From NCBI GenBank assembly GCA_029207755.1, contig JARCOQ010000002.1:85090087-85154086 (forward strand): a stretch of 64,000 bases of DNA, read 5' to 3'. The DNA comes from Chamaea fasciata (taxonomy: Eukaryota; Chordata; Aves; Passeriformes; Sylviidae). This document shows, one piece after another, positions 1-13,352 of this stretch; the stretch's first letter is position 1, and each line of letters begins with the position of its first letter. The position numbers were made by a program, and so were the translations under genes. The notes below the pieces were generated by a model. It made no database searches and was not told the DNA's origin. It saw only the letters and a list, made by a program, of their open reading frames with translations.

Positions 1-2859
1 CCAAAATACACTACACCTCCATTGTTGAGCCTTACATGCACCTCCCTCTCTCACTGCCCCAGTCTTGGCTCAGAGAATAGAACTTGTTAGATTAATGTGT
101 GCCTTTTCTAAGACTGTTTGCATCTGGGCAAGCTGTATTTCACAGGAATTTGGTCACTGAAGGACAAACACCCACCTCACCAACATTACAATTTTATTCT
201 CAACTCAAGGCAAGGTCATGTGTCACCTGGCAGGTGTCAAGCATACAAAAGCTGCTTTCAGGATGCAGTAACTCAAGGCCACACTCCTAAGACCTCACTT
301 CAACAAAACCCCTCTGAAATCAGTAAGGTCTCATGTAACTGCAGGAGCAGAACTGCCTCCAGCAAGTTGAGAGACCAGAGCTTTGAACGCCGTGTACAAA
401 CCTACACAGCTCATCTTTGCTCAGTGCAAGAGGATTTGATCCATCCACAACCACAACTATCTCAGCTGCAGCTAAAGCACAGACTACAGTCCCACATGCA
501 AAGACTGCTCAATCCATACCAACTGGCATCAACACAGAAGCCCTCAAAAAGCCATTGTATGACCATATCATTCCTCTATCTCTAGCACACAGGCATAAAG
601 ATACAACCTAAGTTACCTACGGTTCAGTTTTATCCCTCAGGAAGGCTCCGTTCCATATCCTGGTATTAGAAAATCATCAACCGGCCAAACACAGCCAGCA
701 TCTAATCACACTGTCCTAAGCAAAACAAAGAGAATACAGGGCAATAAATAAACCAACTTCAAAAGAGAGGGGAAAGGTTTCAAAGTATTAAATCATCTTT
801 ACAGTAGTCAAACATTAGCAGTCAACATTCTTTCAAGGCACTGCCAAGTTTTTTCCCCCACTATAAACTATATCTGATACAAGTATGTTAGTAATAAATA
901 ACTTGGTCTGCATTTTCTTTGGAAGCAGTCTCTGTCACCCTCTTGCCTTCCTGCATTCAGAACAACAGGGGAAAAATACTTTTTATCATGACGGCACCAA
1001 GAGATTCCAGTCAAATTTGAGCTATTCTTCCCAAGCTTATATCACAGCACATATTACCTTTACCAAAGGGCCCACCAAACCAGGCATAACCAACATCATG
1101 GTTAACAAAAGAATAGAAGCATAAAATAAAGTTGCAGGACAACACGCTCTTGTGCTCACATCCAGGTTACAGGAAGTGTTTACCTTTGGACCACAGTTAC
1201 CACAGCTATAATGCCAGTAACATGCTCTATTTGAGGAACTTCATGCACAGATACACTTGTGACTTTAAACATTAACTCAGAAAAGCCCACAGTACTGATG
1301 AGGAAGGGAACAAATGCAAGTACATGGGAAGCAGACACAGTGGACGGTAAAATGCAGTGAGAAACAAAATAATCAACTGGAATAGAAAGAACTGCAAAAT
1401 GCCTTATGATATGAGAAACCCAAGCTCAACACAATGAGAGATAAAGACAACTGAGACACCTACAGAGACCTAACACAGAGAGCATAGAATGCCTGGAAAT
1501 ATCATCAGTACCAGCACACTGAATGGGAGATGGACATAATAAAAGCCAGAAGTATCAGCAATAATAATTAAGTGAGAAGACAGAAGTCTTGAACTTTGAT
1601 AGCAAGGACAGGCAAAGATCCCAAGCCCCAAAGTTTAATAAATCCTGTCTATGTGAATTTAGGAAGTTCATGTGATTCCCAAACTACCAGAATAAGCAAC
1701 AAGGATACCGAGATGAACAGCTTAACTCAGCTGACGTGTCTCTGAAGCAAGGATGCTTAAACTGTTATCCAGTTTCCCCATTATTTTAGCATCAATCAGA
1801 TCTCTCTGGAGCAGCTCCGATGTGCACAAAGGACCAGGCTGCAAGCTAGAGGGATTATCCCAGTGAGGGCACCTGGTCCAACGTGCAAACAAGAGAGGGC
1901 AATCAGGCGAGTAGAAATATTATTCCATAATGGAAGGAAAGCGAACCCTCCGCCTTTCCAGAAAATGCAGGCATAATTTTTACATTTGCTGCAACAATAA
2001 CAATATGTTGTGACCGAGGCCTCTCATTGTGCTATATGAATCCTCAGAAACAGAGTCAGAAAAAATTCAGAAAACAAAAAAGCAAAAGGAACAGTAGCAA
2101 CCTGATTCAACCAGCAGTCAGTATGCACAACATTGTGTCAAATCAATAATTATCGTGAGTTTGAGTTGGCCGGTTCTGCTTTCATCCTTCTCTTTGGGTG
2201 TTGTAACCACTCCTCTTAGCACAGGCACCAGCAGCTCAGCTACAGCTCAGCAATACTTGCATGATTATTTAAGCCTTTCGCTGTATCAAACTGCACACAT
2301 CGAGGCCATGCATAAACCAGACAGGTTCCAGCTTTTAAAAATGTATATAGCCAAACCAGCAGAAACACATGTGTAGTTGCACATAAATTATTTAAGTCCC
2401 AGGTGGTCACTTTCGGTTTGTTCAATAATTTACAGCACAATCTAAACAAATTTAACTGAGGGGTAATCCAGTTTGAGATGACAGAGTGATAGGGTATAAC
2501 TAGACAGATGAAGCCTATGAAATTTGCCAGCGCCATTATGACCTGAACCTTTCCCACTGCAGACCGAAGGGACTGACCCGGCTGGATGCTGAAGGCCATG
2601 GGTGCTGAAGGTGCCGGCACCACTCGGATGCTGAGCAGAACTCTACCGAATCACGTCTTAAATAAACCAAGAAGTTCCAGCTTGTATCTAGATACTCCCA
2701 AAATACACACAAAGCATATTCCCAATCGCAAACCATAAAAACTGATACAGTCCAGTGCGCCAGCAAAGGCTCTTCACATAGCTGCTGAAGGGTTGAATGG
2801 TGCGGGATCACAGCACGAAGCGTGCCAGACTTCCGAGAGGATGAGCCAGACCCCATCCT
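1..2859. other. non-coding stretch, probably intron 1 of the leftward gene
   Basis: AT-rich single-copy-looking DNA with no recognisable exon. The open frames (up to 155 codons at 118-585) show no domain, composition bias or splice context of real exons. No MGAT4A N-terminal coding motif is present on the minus strand. Confidence 0.5.
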
Positions 2860-4290
2860 GCCGGGAGGGTGCGAAATCACCTACCGCGGTAGCACTGCTG
2901 CACTGAAAAGGCTGCTCTCGAAGGCACGGAAGAACGGCCCGTGAGGAAACAGCAGCTAAAAGGCGAAGGCGGCGGGGAACTGCTAAACAGGGGCTTTTCC
3001 GCCGTATTTCCACTGACACGCTCCCCCACAGCCCGCGGCGCGCAGCCGGCCGCCGCCACCCGCCGCCCGGGCATCCCGCAGCCCTCCAACCCGGGGAAGA
3101 GGGATCGGCTGCCTCCGTGGAAAACGTCCCGAGTTAGTCAGAACCTTCCCCGGTGCCCCTCCGCCCCGGTCGCAGCTATCTCGTCGGGGAAGCGAAAAAT
3201 CGGGGGGGTGACGGGCACCGGGAGCCGCCAGCTCTGCCGGGCGGCAGAGGGCGAGAGCTGACGGGGACGGAGGGAGGCGGGGAGGGAGAGCGCCGGTCCG
3301 GGGAGCTGCGCGGCGCCCGGGGCATCGCAGCGAGGCTGCGGGGGAAGGAACAGACACAGGAAACTGCAAACTCTGCCGAACGCCCCTGCGATCCCAGCCA
3401 GCGGCGAGGAGGAGGAGGAAGGCTGGCAAGCAGGGTATCCCCCAGGCACCCCAGCAAGAGAGGGAGAGGGCGCAGCTACGCTCTGCCCCGGACCCCAGGA
3501 GCACCGCCGAGCAGCGGGCGAAGGGAGAGGGCGGCAGCAAGTCCTACGGAGGAGCGGTCGGCGCACCCCGCACCGCCACGCAGGTGCACAGGAGCGCAGA
3601 GGGGAGCGGGCGGGCAGATGGCGGAGCAGGACGGCCCCCAGTCTCCCTCCGGCGACACCGCAGAGACCCGCAGAGAGGGGAAGCGCCTCCGCCGTACTGC
3701 CGCTCCAGAGGGTGAGGAGAGCCGCCCGTCCCCGGACCCCCCCGGAGCCGAGCCAGCGGTCCGCAGGGGCGCGGGGCGCCCGGGGGCAGCGGGAGGCGCT
3801 GACCGCCGCTGCCGTCCTCACCTGTGCGCGGCGCTCCGGCACGGCGGAGCCGCGGGGCGCGGGGGCTGTGCGGGCTCCGCCGGGGCTCTCGCTCCCCTTG
3901 CCCGCCCGCCCCTGGCGTCAGCAGCGCGCCCAGCCCCGGCGACCGCCCCCCGCCCCGAGCGCCATGGAGCGCGGAGCCTCGCCCCGCCCACTCACCGGCA
4001 CTGCGGACAGCCAATGGGCGCCGCCGCAGATGGCGCCACTCATTGGCTGGACTGCCTGTCGCTCTCTCCGCCCCGACTATAAATGGCGCTGTCTGGCAAA
4101 GACTCCCTCATCGACTGCGGCGGGAGTGAGGGACGGGGGTGGTGGCTCGGAGTGCCGCTTTCGGCAGCGTGTTCCTTTTTTGGAGCCGCTTTTGGGGATT
4201 TGTGGCTTCGGGAGAGCCCCAGGAAAGGCTTAGCTGCGCCAGCGCTTGGGTGCTCATTGCTCCCTGGTGAGGTGCACTCTGAACGGGTCA
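2860..4290. promoter_or_regulatory. CpG-island promoter, probably of MGAT4A (minus strand), possibly bidirectional
   Basis: CpG dinucleotides and GC content rise sharply here against an AT-rich background. The core (about 3000-4100) contains GC boxes (for example around 3949-3957 and 3982-3989), a CCAAT at 4011-4015, an inverted CCAAT (ATTGG) at 4042-4046, a TATAAAT at 4078-4084, and YY1-like ATGGCG at 3618, 4030 and 4083. Two excellent splice donors lie on the minus strand inside the island. In human, MGAT4A lies next to and downstream of CRACDL on the same strand, so a leftward MGAT4A promoter is expected here. The gene identity is therefore inferred from gene order; no MGAT4A coding sequence is present. 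Confidence 0.75.
3822..4060 (-). other. candidate non-coding first exon of the leftward gene (putative MGAT4A)
   Basis: Two consensus donors occur on the minus strand: TGCCG|GTGAGT with the last exon base at 3996, and CACAG|GTGAGG with the last exon base at 3822. Either could end a 5'-UTR first exon starting in the CCAAT-rich core, giving alternative first-exon ends 174 nt apart. The right-hand boundary (transcription start) cannot be fixed from sequence. MGAT4A encodes the Golgi enzyme that adds the beta-1,4-linked GlcNAc branch to the alpha-1,3 mannose arm of N-glycans; its coding exons would lie left of this window. Confidence 0.5.
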
Positions 4291-4446
4291 CGGCTGAGCC
4301 GCTGGCCTTCTACGTGGGTGTTTCTCCATCAGCCTGTCAGTGCCGCACAAACCGCACATCGGTGCCCCGTGTGTCCTGCTGGCTCAACCGCTTACGTGAA
4401 GTCACAGTCATGAATTTCACCCTTGAGTTCATACCCTGCTAATAAA
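4078..4446 (+). ncRNA. possible divergent (upstream antisense) transcript
   Basis: A TATAAAT at 4078-4084, with CCAAT elements upstream at 4011 and 4042, faces right and predicts a start near 4105-4115. A donor-like CCTG|GTGAGG occurs at about 4266, and an AATAAA follows at 4441-4446. A short, early-polyadenylated transcript is a common output of CpG promoters. No convincing protein is encoded. The feature is inferred from signals only. Confidence 0.3.
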
Positions 4447-4980
4447 CACCTCCCGGAGCTTGAAGCTGTTGAAATTAAAGAGCAGCTTGTTGCTTCACGC
4501 CGGTAAAAGGAGCCCTCTGTGCTTTGTCCCGCTCTGGGCAGGGTGTTCTGGTGCAGTGGCGTGTGGGCCGCCCACGGGGTGGTTGCACAGGTACACAGCA
4601 TGTGGGTGTGAAAATGAACTCGGCTTCCTTCAGAGGTTCCTGCACTGTGCAATCACTAAGAGAAAGTCAGTGGTGGCTTTACTCCATGGGTTCGCAATTT
4701 ATGGTCACGATGCTGCTGTTCTGTAAGTAATCCCCTATCTTCAGTGGTTTGTTTCATGTGTTCCAGGAATTCCATGCACCTTTTAGGGTCTGAAAACTTC
4801 CATTCAAATCAGATGATGCGCTTAGCTTAGGGCCATTCTATGTACCTCACAAGATCTCTGCTCTTGATATGTAGTGCTCACAGGTTGGCAATGTTCAATC
4901 CTTTCCATGGACTTGATTTCTTCCCCTTCTGTGCTTACCTTTCCCCTACTTCAAAGTCGATAGTACACATTTTTAATCTC

Positions 4981-5170
4981 CACAGAATTATAGAATCATA
5001 AAATGGATTATATTGGGAGGGACCTTAAAGATAATCTAGGTCAAAGGCCTCTTGCCATGGGCAGGGATACCTTTCACTAGACCAGGTTGTTCAAAGTCAC
5101 ATCCAGCCTGGTCTTGAATGCTGCCAGAGTTGGGGCATCAATTACTTCTCTGGAAAACCTGTGGAGTTTT
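4981..5170 (-). mobile_element. CR1 LINE 3'-end fragment
   Basis: The left end reads CAGAATTATAGAATCATAAA, the reverse complement of the CR1 tail (ATTCTATGATTCT-type repeats). Degraded CR1 sequence follows: GGGAGGGACCTTAAAGAT, GGGCAGGGATACCTTTCACT and CCAGGTTGTTCAAAG. It is an old, diverged, non-coding copy. Confidence 0.85.
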
Positions 5171-8116
5171 ATTCTCCGTTAAGGCTCTTGCACTGGATGC
5201 AGTGGGATAGCTCCCCCACTAGAACTTTGGAAACTGTGGGAAAATCTTGCAAGTTATTCTGTCTGAAGAGTGACATTTAACAAGTTTCCATATGCTTTCA
5301 TGTTTTCTTACCAGTGCTTCAACACATTACAGTATTTTTACACATTTGGGTACCTGCACAGTAGCCCTCAGTGATTTTTCTGTCTTTCCCTAAGATTTCA
5401 AAGAGGGTCTGGTGGCAATTCAGGCAGATTGCAATAAAGAAGCTCAGGAGAAGTTTGCGAGGTCTTGACACCCAGGCTGTTCTGTGATTTTACTCATTGA
5501 GTGGTGAGAATTTATTATGTAAATGTGTGCTTCAATCCTCCCTTTTACAAAGAATTGGAATGAAGTGGATTTTTTATTGAGAAACAAATTTAGCACAATA
5601 ACTTCCAAACAAAAATTAGAGCATGCACATCCTCATGCACACAGACACATCTATGGCACAATTTTTTGTAGAAATCCCAATGAGCTAGAAACATTAAAGG
5701 CACCATTGTTTGCATCTAATAGATTAGTCCTGCTTAGGGATATGAATTTTTGCATTTCTGTGCTGGAAAAAAAACTGGCAGAGGCATTTTCACATAAAAG
5801 TCCTTTTGTCAGAAGAGCTTAGTCTGCTGAAGAAAAGACTCGGTTACAAGATGAGTATAATGACAGTTATTTCACAAGGACTGTCTGAGCCTTCCTACTT
5901 TTTGTCCTTTCACTGACTGAACGTTTGCATTAGGAAGGTTTACTGACTGGAGTTTGACAGTATCTAATTAACTATTAACTTTCCCAAACAATGAGTATGT
6001 GTAATGTAGTTGTTCCTCTGACACTCTGCCTCTTGAGTTAGTTATTCTTTTCTGAGAAAGAAGGCAAAGTTCAAAACGGGGAAAAAATCCACATTGCCCT
6101 CATCTGACCCACTACAGCAATAATCAAATGCCTCTTGGCATATTCCACTGCTTGATGCATGGACAAAGTGCACGGTGAAGGAAATGCTGGAACTGCCAGC
6201 AGAAAGGAGTTGGGACAGGCACATTGAAACCTCCCTTACTTCTGGTGAGGATGGCAGCCCCCTTTTAGACCTGAACAATATTTAATACTGGCAGATTTCT
6301 AAATTCATTCTTCCTGCTCAGTTATTCTTTCATCCCGCAGCCACTGCTGTTCAGCTGGAGTACCCATCTGAAATGGGAGATGATTAAGCAATCCGAAACT
6401 CCGAAAATTGTATTTAAAAACAAGTGTAAGGTACATACACTGTAACAGCCTTAACAGGGGAGACCTGAGGGGAAAAAAAAAATTTCAAAAATACAGGAAG
6501 TTTAAATCCCTAGTATTCCAGCTTTGGTTGCTGGAGAAAAAAAATTACCAAGGAGCTTGCTCTTCTATACCAGCAGGAAATAAAACAACACAAGAGAGAA
6601 ATGAATAATCATGTTTCAACGGAGGGAAGATTTCATGCTGAGAGATTTTTGTTAAGGTATTACCTAACAATCAGAGTAAAGACAAATTGGTAAAAGATGC
6701 TCCAGGCCTGCCGTAATTTCATATATGCTGCAGTGGCTGGACACCTGGGCAGTCAACTTCTATAGAGCTGTGTGGTTGTTGCTGTTCATCGGATCTGAAG
6801 CTTGTTTTATCCAAGCATTTTCCTGACTCCTTCAGAAGCACAACACTGTTGTTGTTCTTGCATTTTACTGTGCTTATGTACTGGCTTTCTCAGCACTGGG
6901 AAAAATGCAAAAAAGGTAGAGGCGCTTGGCAGTGGCAGCAAAAATCTGAATGGTTGTTTGGCTGAAAAATGGCCATCTGAAAATTACCTGCAGCTCCCAA
7001 CCAAAAATTGAGCTCTCTCTTAGAGATAGGATTTATCCCCAGCCTGGCACTTAGTCCTGTCTTTTTAACAGAGCAAATTCCTCTCAGTGCTTCTACCTCC
7101 ATTTCACCTCAGTTTTATTTTTTTCAACTGTAAATCCTTCATGGCCAAATCTTTTTTGCTTTATGTTAGCTGAGCACCTCACTCAGAGAAGCTGTATTTT
7201 TGCTGGCCCTTTTCCGTACTCCCATAATGAAGAAAGAGGGGCACAAATACCCCCAGTGTGTATCACAGAAGGACTGGCCATGGTAGCCCCACTGCCCCTG
7301 CATCTGCTCTGTGCCCCTGGCTGGCTCCTGCCTAAGGCCGTTTGCCATCCCGACAGTACCTGGCTGGGGGAAGGAAAAGCCAACTGCCCTTCAACCATGT
7401 TCTTAAACCCAGTGTGCTGAGGAGCTGGGCTTCAAGTCATGGCACAGCACAGGGAGGATCTGAGGCCCTCACCTGGCACCATGGCAGGGCAGCAGGAGGC
7501 CCAGCTCATGTGAAGGGAAGGGAAGGGAGAAGGGGAGCTTTCCCTTCCCCTTCCTATGACTAGGTTAAACATTGTACGCATGACAATACAGAAGATTTTT
7601 CCCATGTCACAGATAGATTTCATGCTCATGCAAATTCAGATCTCGTTCCAGTTTTGTAGATGTAAATTGAAATTAATGCCTCAGTTGCTGAGCTAGTTTG
7701 CAAAATAGAGGTTTTGGTTAGTAGTACTGTAAACTTATTTTATACACAAAGCTGCTAGATGTAGAGTTCATGGCTTGTGTAGCACCTGTTGTAGCACTAA
7801 TACTCAACAAGAAAAGGGATGTAGAAAATCATATTGAAATATGATTATATATACAAATGCTTAGCAGCCATAAAATGCCACATTTAGGTAATCTTTATTC
7901 TGTCTTTTCCATGATAACATTATGAAATAATCTTCTATGTTGTGATGCCGCATCTCCGCACAGAGCTGTTTCGCTCAGAAATCAGGCGTGATCCGTTCCA
8001 GTAGGTAAATTGTTGTTCCACTTTAACAAGATAAAAACTGAGGAGTGAGAGAGAGCAAATAATCTGTCTGAGGAGTCTTTTGGGAAGGTAGGAACAGAGG
8101 TTGGTCTCCAAACTTA

Positions 8117-8240
8117 CAGAATCGTAGAATCATTTAGGTTGAGAAAGGCCATTAAGATTATTCAGTCTGTGTTTCTTCGCCCTCTCCCCCACATCACTGT
8201 CATTCCCCTCTCTGTGGAGATTCTGTCTGAGCCACAAATG
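8117..8240 (-). mobile_element. CR1 LINE 3'-end fragment, short and diverged
   Basis: ACAGAATCGTAGAATCATTT followed by GGTTGAGAAAGGCCATTAAG resembles the reversed CR1 tail and the adjacent consensus. Similarity fades after about 80-120 nt. Confidence 0.6.
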
Positions 8241-11200
8241 CCTCTGCCATATGCTCAAAGGTGATGAACACTTACATTTATTCATCTCCTTCTGAAGACA
8301 GATGCTTTTAAACGCATTTGTACTGTTACATAAACATGAACCTGGAAACTCTGAAGTTCATAGTGTGCCAATATTGTCGGTGGTAGCTGAGGTCCACTGT
8401 CTGGGTAAAGAGCAGTCAGATACACTTGTCTTGAAGAGATAGTCCAAGTGAAAAGAAATCACATTAAGTATTAAGGGTTTTGATTGCCAGCTCGTTTTCC
8501 AGTTGCCTGCTTCACAGTATTGCTCTCATACAATTAGAAGAAAAATGTTCAGGGAAATTTTGATAAATAGACTTCACACACTGGACATCTTCATTGTAAG
8601 CAAAACACACTGAAGGTGGCTCCTTTAACTTACCTCAGGGTAACTTGGTGGATGATCCACTGAGAGCCAGGAAGCTGCAGTTAAAGGGAAGTCTCAATTA
8701 GGTCCTCAGCAAGTGTGGGTTTCTGAAGGTCTTCTAAAGGTCTGTTTCACTCTTTCCTAGAAAATCTGAATATAGGTCCAGACAGCATGGCAAAGGAATC
8801 CAAGGCAACTTGCACAGGTAAAAAGAAGACATTTTAGAAAGGTCTGTCAAAATCCAGCATGTTCTCTCACTGATAGGTGAGCTTTGAAAGAGAGAGTCTG
8901 TGTCCCCCCTATAACTCCTAATTATTTTGTGCAGAATTTTAACAAACTATAATGACTTTCTAGCTTCACTCACTGGAAATGGCCAAATGCCTACTTGAAT
9001 AATGCAATTAAGGCTCTAGCGTATTTTCCAAAGATATGAAGATTTGTCAAGACTAATCTAAAATTTGCAAAAACAATGCCAATCTAAACAACTGACTGCC
9101 AAGGGGTACAAACTTTAAAACTTTGTACTCCAGATTTCTGGCACAGGCTCCCCTGCCAAAGAGTGGGCTGGTTGCACATTAGTCTTTGCATCACTTTCTT
9201 TGTCTCATCTCTCTTCTTATCTAACCCAGCCTGCATCTTCTTCACCAATCCTTCTTCTTACGGGAAGGTAGGTTTATTCAGGGCATGGTTCAATACACTT
9301 TGTTAGAACCAGATATTAAAGAGTCAAAACCAGGTGCCAGGCTATTGGCCAAAATCTAACTCTGGGGCAAGTAGCTCCCTCCTACTCTTGCCCTGTCACT
9401 CAGGAGATATCTGGAGAGTGGATGTCTTTTCCTTCCACTGCTGCCTGAATGGCAGATCTGGACATCTCTTGCAGACCAAACTGGAATAAAGCATTTGCTG
9501 CCACATACCTTCACTTTATATCTTGTTTCTGATGGGGGTCAATAGCCTGAGAAAAGCCTCATTAAGACAAGAGCTCTACAGATGGAGTAAGGGAAAGCTT
9601 CCTGTGCTCCCTCGTGCTGACCTGACCTTTTTCTTTATAGAGAGCACTAGGATGAACATTTTCTGCCACTAGAGACAGCACGGGGCAGGGAATGAAGATT
9701 CCTTTTCACAGCAAAAGATCAGCTGGGAGGTGGGTAGCAGCAAGTTAATAATGGAATGTTTTCAAGGATGGAGCAGGCTGTGTGTCCATGAATTACTCTA
9801 GCTGTGTGCATTCATGCCTAGTGACCTCATTCCCGGTCCAAACTGTGTATGTGGAGCCTGATACTGGAGATGGTGACTGGGTGAAGATTTGTGCTAACAG
9901 CAGTGATTGCCTGTGGCCCACCAGCATGTGAGTCAGCATCACCTCAAGGGGTAAAGCAGCAGAACTCTCCTCTTGTGCCTTCCTCACCACACCTGCTGCT
10001 CTGATCCTGTGCCACTCTCCTGTCTTCCCCAGCTGCCTTGCTTTCATAATGCTGTGCCAATATTGTGAAGTGCAGGCAGAAGTGGTTGATCCCATTAAAA
10101 CTGGTATGAATGGGAAACAGATTCATCAGCACCTTGACAAAGCATGATCCTGAAGCTTGCACTCTTCTAATCATGTCCAGCCCCATCCCATCAGATGTGG
10201 GTAAAACGTTCAAATCCAGTTCACCCCTAATCATTCGTAAGGGATTTTTGGTCTCCCCGTCAATCTGCCTGCTCTAAATTTCACCCTGAACAATGTGCTT
10301 ACTGTCCAAGTCATTCACACCACAGCAGGGCCATGGACCAGTGGGCTCAAATCCTGCCTGGAGAGGATGAGGTCTGTTGCTTGAACCTGAGATTTATGCC
10401 CAAATGATTCTGTCAGCAAATCATTTGGGGTGGGGGGAGAAGGAATAAGAGAATTTATACCTTTAGAGCCCCTTGTTCAACCTATAGTAAAAAACCATTA
10501 ACATTAACTTCTCTTCCTCCAAGACACATCAAGTGTCAAGATAATCACTGTGAGCCTGTGAACTGCAGCACTGAAAATAATTATCAAAGCCACTCTCCAT
10601 TTAAACTAGAAGAGCTGTTGCTCTGCTGTAATGAAAAGATCTCATGCTTTGCCCTATCACAGCAGGGATCCAGGCTGTATTAAGTCATTCTTACTGGCCT
10701 TAAAGGCTTTAGTGATGTTTCTTTCATTTGAGCATTGTCTTTCTGCCAATTTAGAATCCCATCTCCTCCCCACAAAGGAAACCTGTAGTTATCCAAGCAG
10801 TAGTGGAGGATGGTAGGTGGCAAGGAAAACACAGATAGCACAGGAGCATTCTTTGTGGCATTTAGAAATAATGAGTGCAATTTCCTAGATCTTAGGACTT
10901 TTTAGGCCATAATTTTAGGAAAAGGAGAAGTGACGCTCAGTCAGACAGGAGCCCTAACCATATAGCTGTAATGCCATGTAAGTAGCAACAAGCTAGGCAC
11001 TGCTGCAGCTCCAACAGGCAACAAAAATTATAGTAATAACGTAAGAGCTTTTGGGACTATCAGGCAGCTCCCTCCCCCAGGAAGGACACTGAGGACATAC
11101 ATTTTTAAATGAAGCAGTGTATTCCCTTTCTTCACTGATTTAAAAGAAGCTTTTGATTCCCATCTTTACTTGCAAAGTAGGTGTTCAGCCTCCTCTCAAT

Positions 11201-13331
11201 TGCATGCAGATTACGCTCCTGGCATACAAAGGGAAACCAGCAGTTTAAGAACAATGTGTTGATATTGTATTTTATTCCCAAAAAGTACTTTTCATAATGA
11301 CAGCTCCTAGTGTGATCCCACGTGCTGCGCAGCCACGTGGGCAAATGCTAATTCCACCCACCAAATATGCAGGTAATGAGAATGAATGGGACAGGGGTCA
11401 GGAGCACACTCCAATCAAAGCTGTTGAGTACCACTGGCAGATGGAGCACACTGAGGAATTAATAAACTCTTTCTTAGGTTGGTACCATGTTGGTGATGAC
11501 GAGTTTGATAACTGCAACAGCTGTATCACTGGCATATTTCATGTCATGCATAATACTGCTGTTATCCCTATCCTGAGAGAAACAGAGCTGTAATAAATGT
11601 CAAAACTGACACATGCAGTCCTTTGGTTTTTAAGGTGATTCCAGGCAACAGAGTTAGGGCACATGTGTAGCAACATGTTCCAAGGATGACTCCTGTTATT
11701 GGATAATTAAACTTTAAAACCACCAAGGACTGGGTGTTTTCCCTGTCTGCCAGAGCTGAAAGGGGTGAAAAGTAAGGACAAAACAGAGAGCTTCACATTG
11801 GGCACAGGTGAAGTGGACTTGTCTGGAAAGCAGTGGCTTTGCTCCCTGTCTCTCCCATGCTGCAAGCTGTGTCTCCTTTTCTCTCTGCATTTAGGTGAGG
11901 TTGCCAAGTGCACGAGTGTGAGCCTGGGGCTGGCCTTGCTTGCCAGGCAGCCCAGCTGAGATGGTATGTGGCCCTTGGGGGAAACACATCTCACTTTCTT
12001 CTCACAGAGCATGGCTGCAGCCTGGCTCTCAGTCTTACCATTGCACCCATCCTGTTTCATTAGAACCTGTTTGTATTTTTAATACTGTATCTGCTGCTAA
12101 TTACAGCCCAACAATACTTACTTAGTGTGCAAACAAGGCCATCATCCAAATATTGTTTTGCATAACTAGAATGCTGGGGTTGCAAACATTTGCATAATGT
12201 TTAATTATTTAGGCAGAACATAGAATTTGTCTTCCTCTCAAAAGCATTTTTGTGAAATGTCTCAATAATTAAACACCACTATGTTTATTAACAGCAGGGA
12301 AGATTCATGAAATGTATTAGTCAGAAAAAAGCATGTAGCTGCATCTACAGTAATCAGAATATGCCATTCCAAAGTAGGTCCCCAAGCAAGGCAAACTCCA
12401 GTATGAACTCCTATGTGTAACCAAGCAGAAGAAAATTAAAAGTGTAACAGTTCAGCAGCTGTAACTTGGAGGGGTCAGGGAGCCAGAATTCAATAGCTTA
12501 ATTCACTCTTTAATCAATACATAACATTTTGAGAAGACTGGTTCAATTATAATGAGCTAGCTGAAGTGAGCCTTTTGTCTATGAAAGGTAAAATTTGGAG
12601 TCAGCTGGAGGCGTTCACGTGGTGCTGCAGCCTGGGAAAGGCGTCTGCAGGCTTCTGCTCCGACACACTGCCCATTGCAAGGCACCTGGACCCACACACC
12701 AGGGGACAGGCCCACATTTGTCCCACCCCAGTGGGACCTGGGATGGAGGGTGTTTCTTCATAGGGTTCCTCTAGGCAGTTGCCCAACAGGCTGGAAGAAA
12801 GCAAAACAGGATGTAGTGAAGTAGTCAGAGGTACATAATAAAAACATCTGCCTTGATGGCATAAGAAAGGTGTTCCTTCTGCAGCATTTCTGCAACATTT
12901 CTTGCTGATATGGAAAAGTGACCAGCTTGATCTCAGTAATTTTGCTGTGTAAATACAAAAATTCCCCTAAAATGAATGGCTGGAGTATAGACTGAGGTTG
13001 ACAAATGTGTTGGGATATCCCAGCACCAGGCAAGATCCAGAGGTTTGTTCAAGTAAGTGAAATTTGCAGGCTGCAGAGGAAAGACAGACCCTGACTGTTA
13101 CCTACTAGACTCCAGTGTGATCAAAATAGTTTCTTTTGCCCAAGTATAAAAGCTCCAAATTGTATTAGGCTTTTTGAAAGGAAGGCAGAATTCAGAACCA
13201 GAAATTGCCCACTAAATTAGGAGGAAGTGGTTTTTTTTATGTCCTGGGAACAAGCATTCACCTCTAAAGTCAAATATTTTAATAATTTGAAATTATGATC
13301 TTGCATATAAGAGAACCATAAAATTAAAAGG

Positions 13332-13352
13332 TTATTTTATTTTATTTTATTT
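13332..13352. repeat. (TTTTA)n microsatellite
   Basis: Four tandem copies of a TTTTA-type pentamer in an AT-rich stretch. Confidence 0.8.

Noticed and set aside
118..585. 155-codon plus-strand frame
   Set aside because: No domain, repeat or splice support; composition is that of random AT-rich DNA.
2240..2623. 127-codon minus-strand frame with a hydrophobic stretch, considered as the MGAT4A membrane-anchor exon
   Set aside because: It does not match the MGAT4A N-terminus as I know it, and no consensus exon boundaries frame it.
3618..3711. Possible plus-strand first coding exon starting MAEQDGPQSPSGD, followed by a weak donor-like GTGAGG
   Set aside because: The ATG sits in a YY1-like ATGGCGG element, the donor context is poor, and no downstream plus-strand exon is recognisable in the rest of the window.
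3153..4082. 309-codon plus-strand open frame across the CpG island, with similar long frames on the minus strand
   Set aside because: GC-rich sequence is poor in stop codons in every frame. The translations are Arg/Pro/Gly/Ala-rich and unlike any family, and strong minus-strand donors lie inside.
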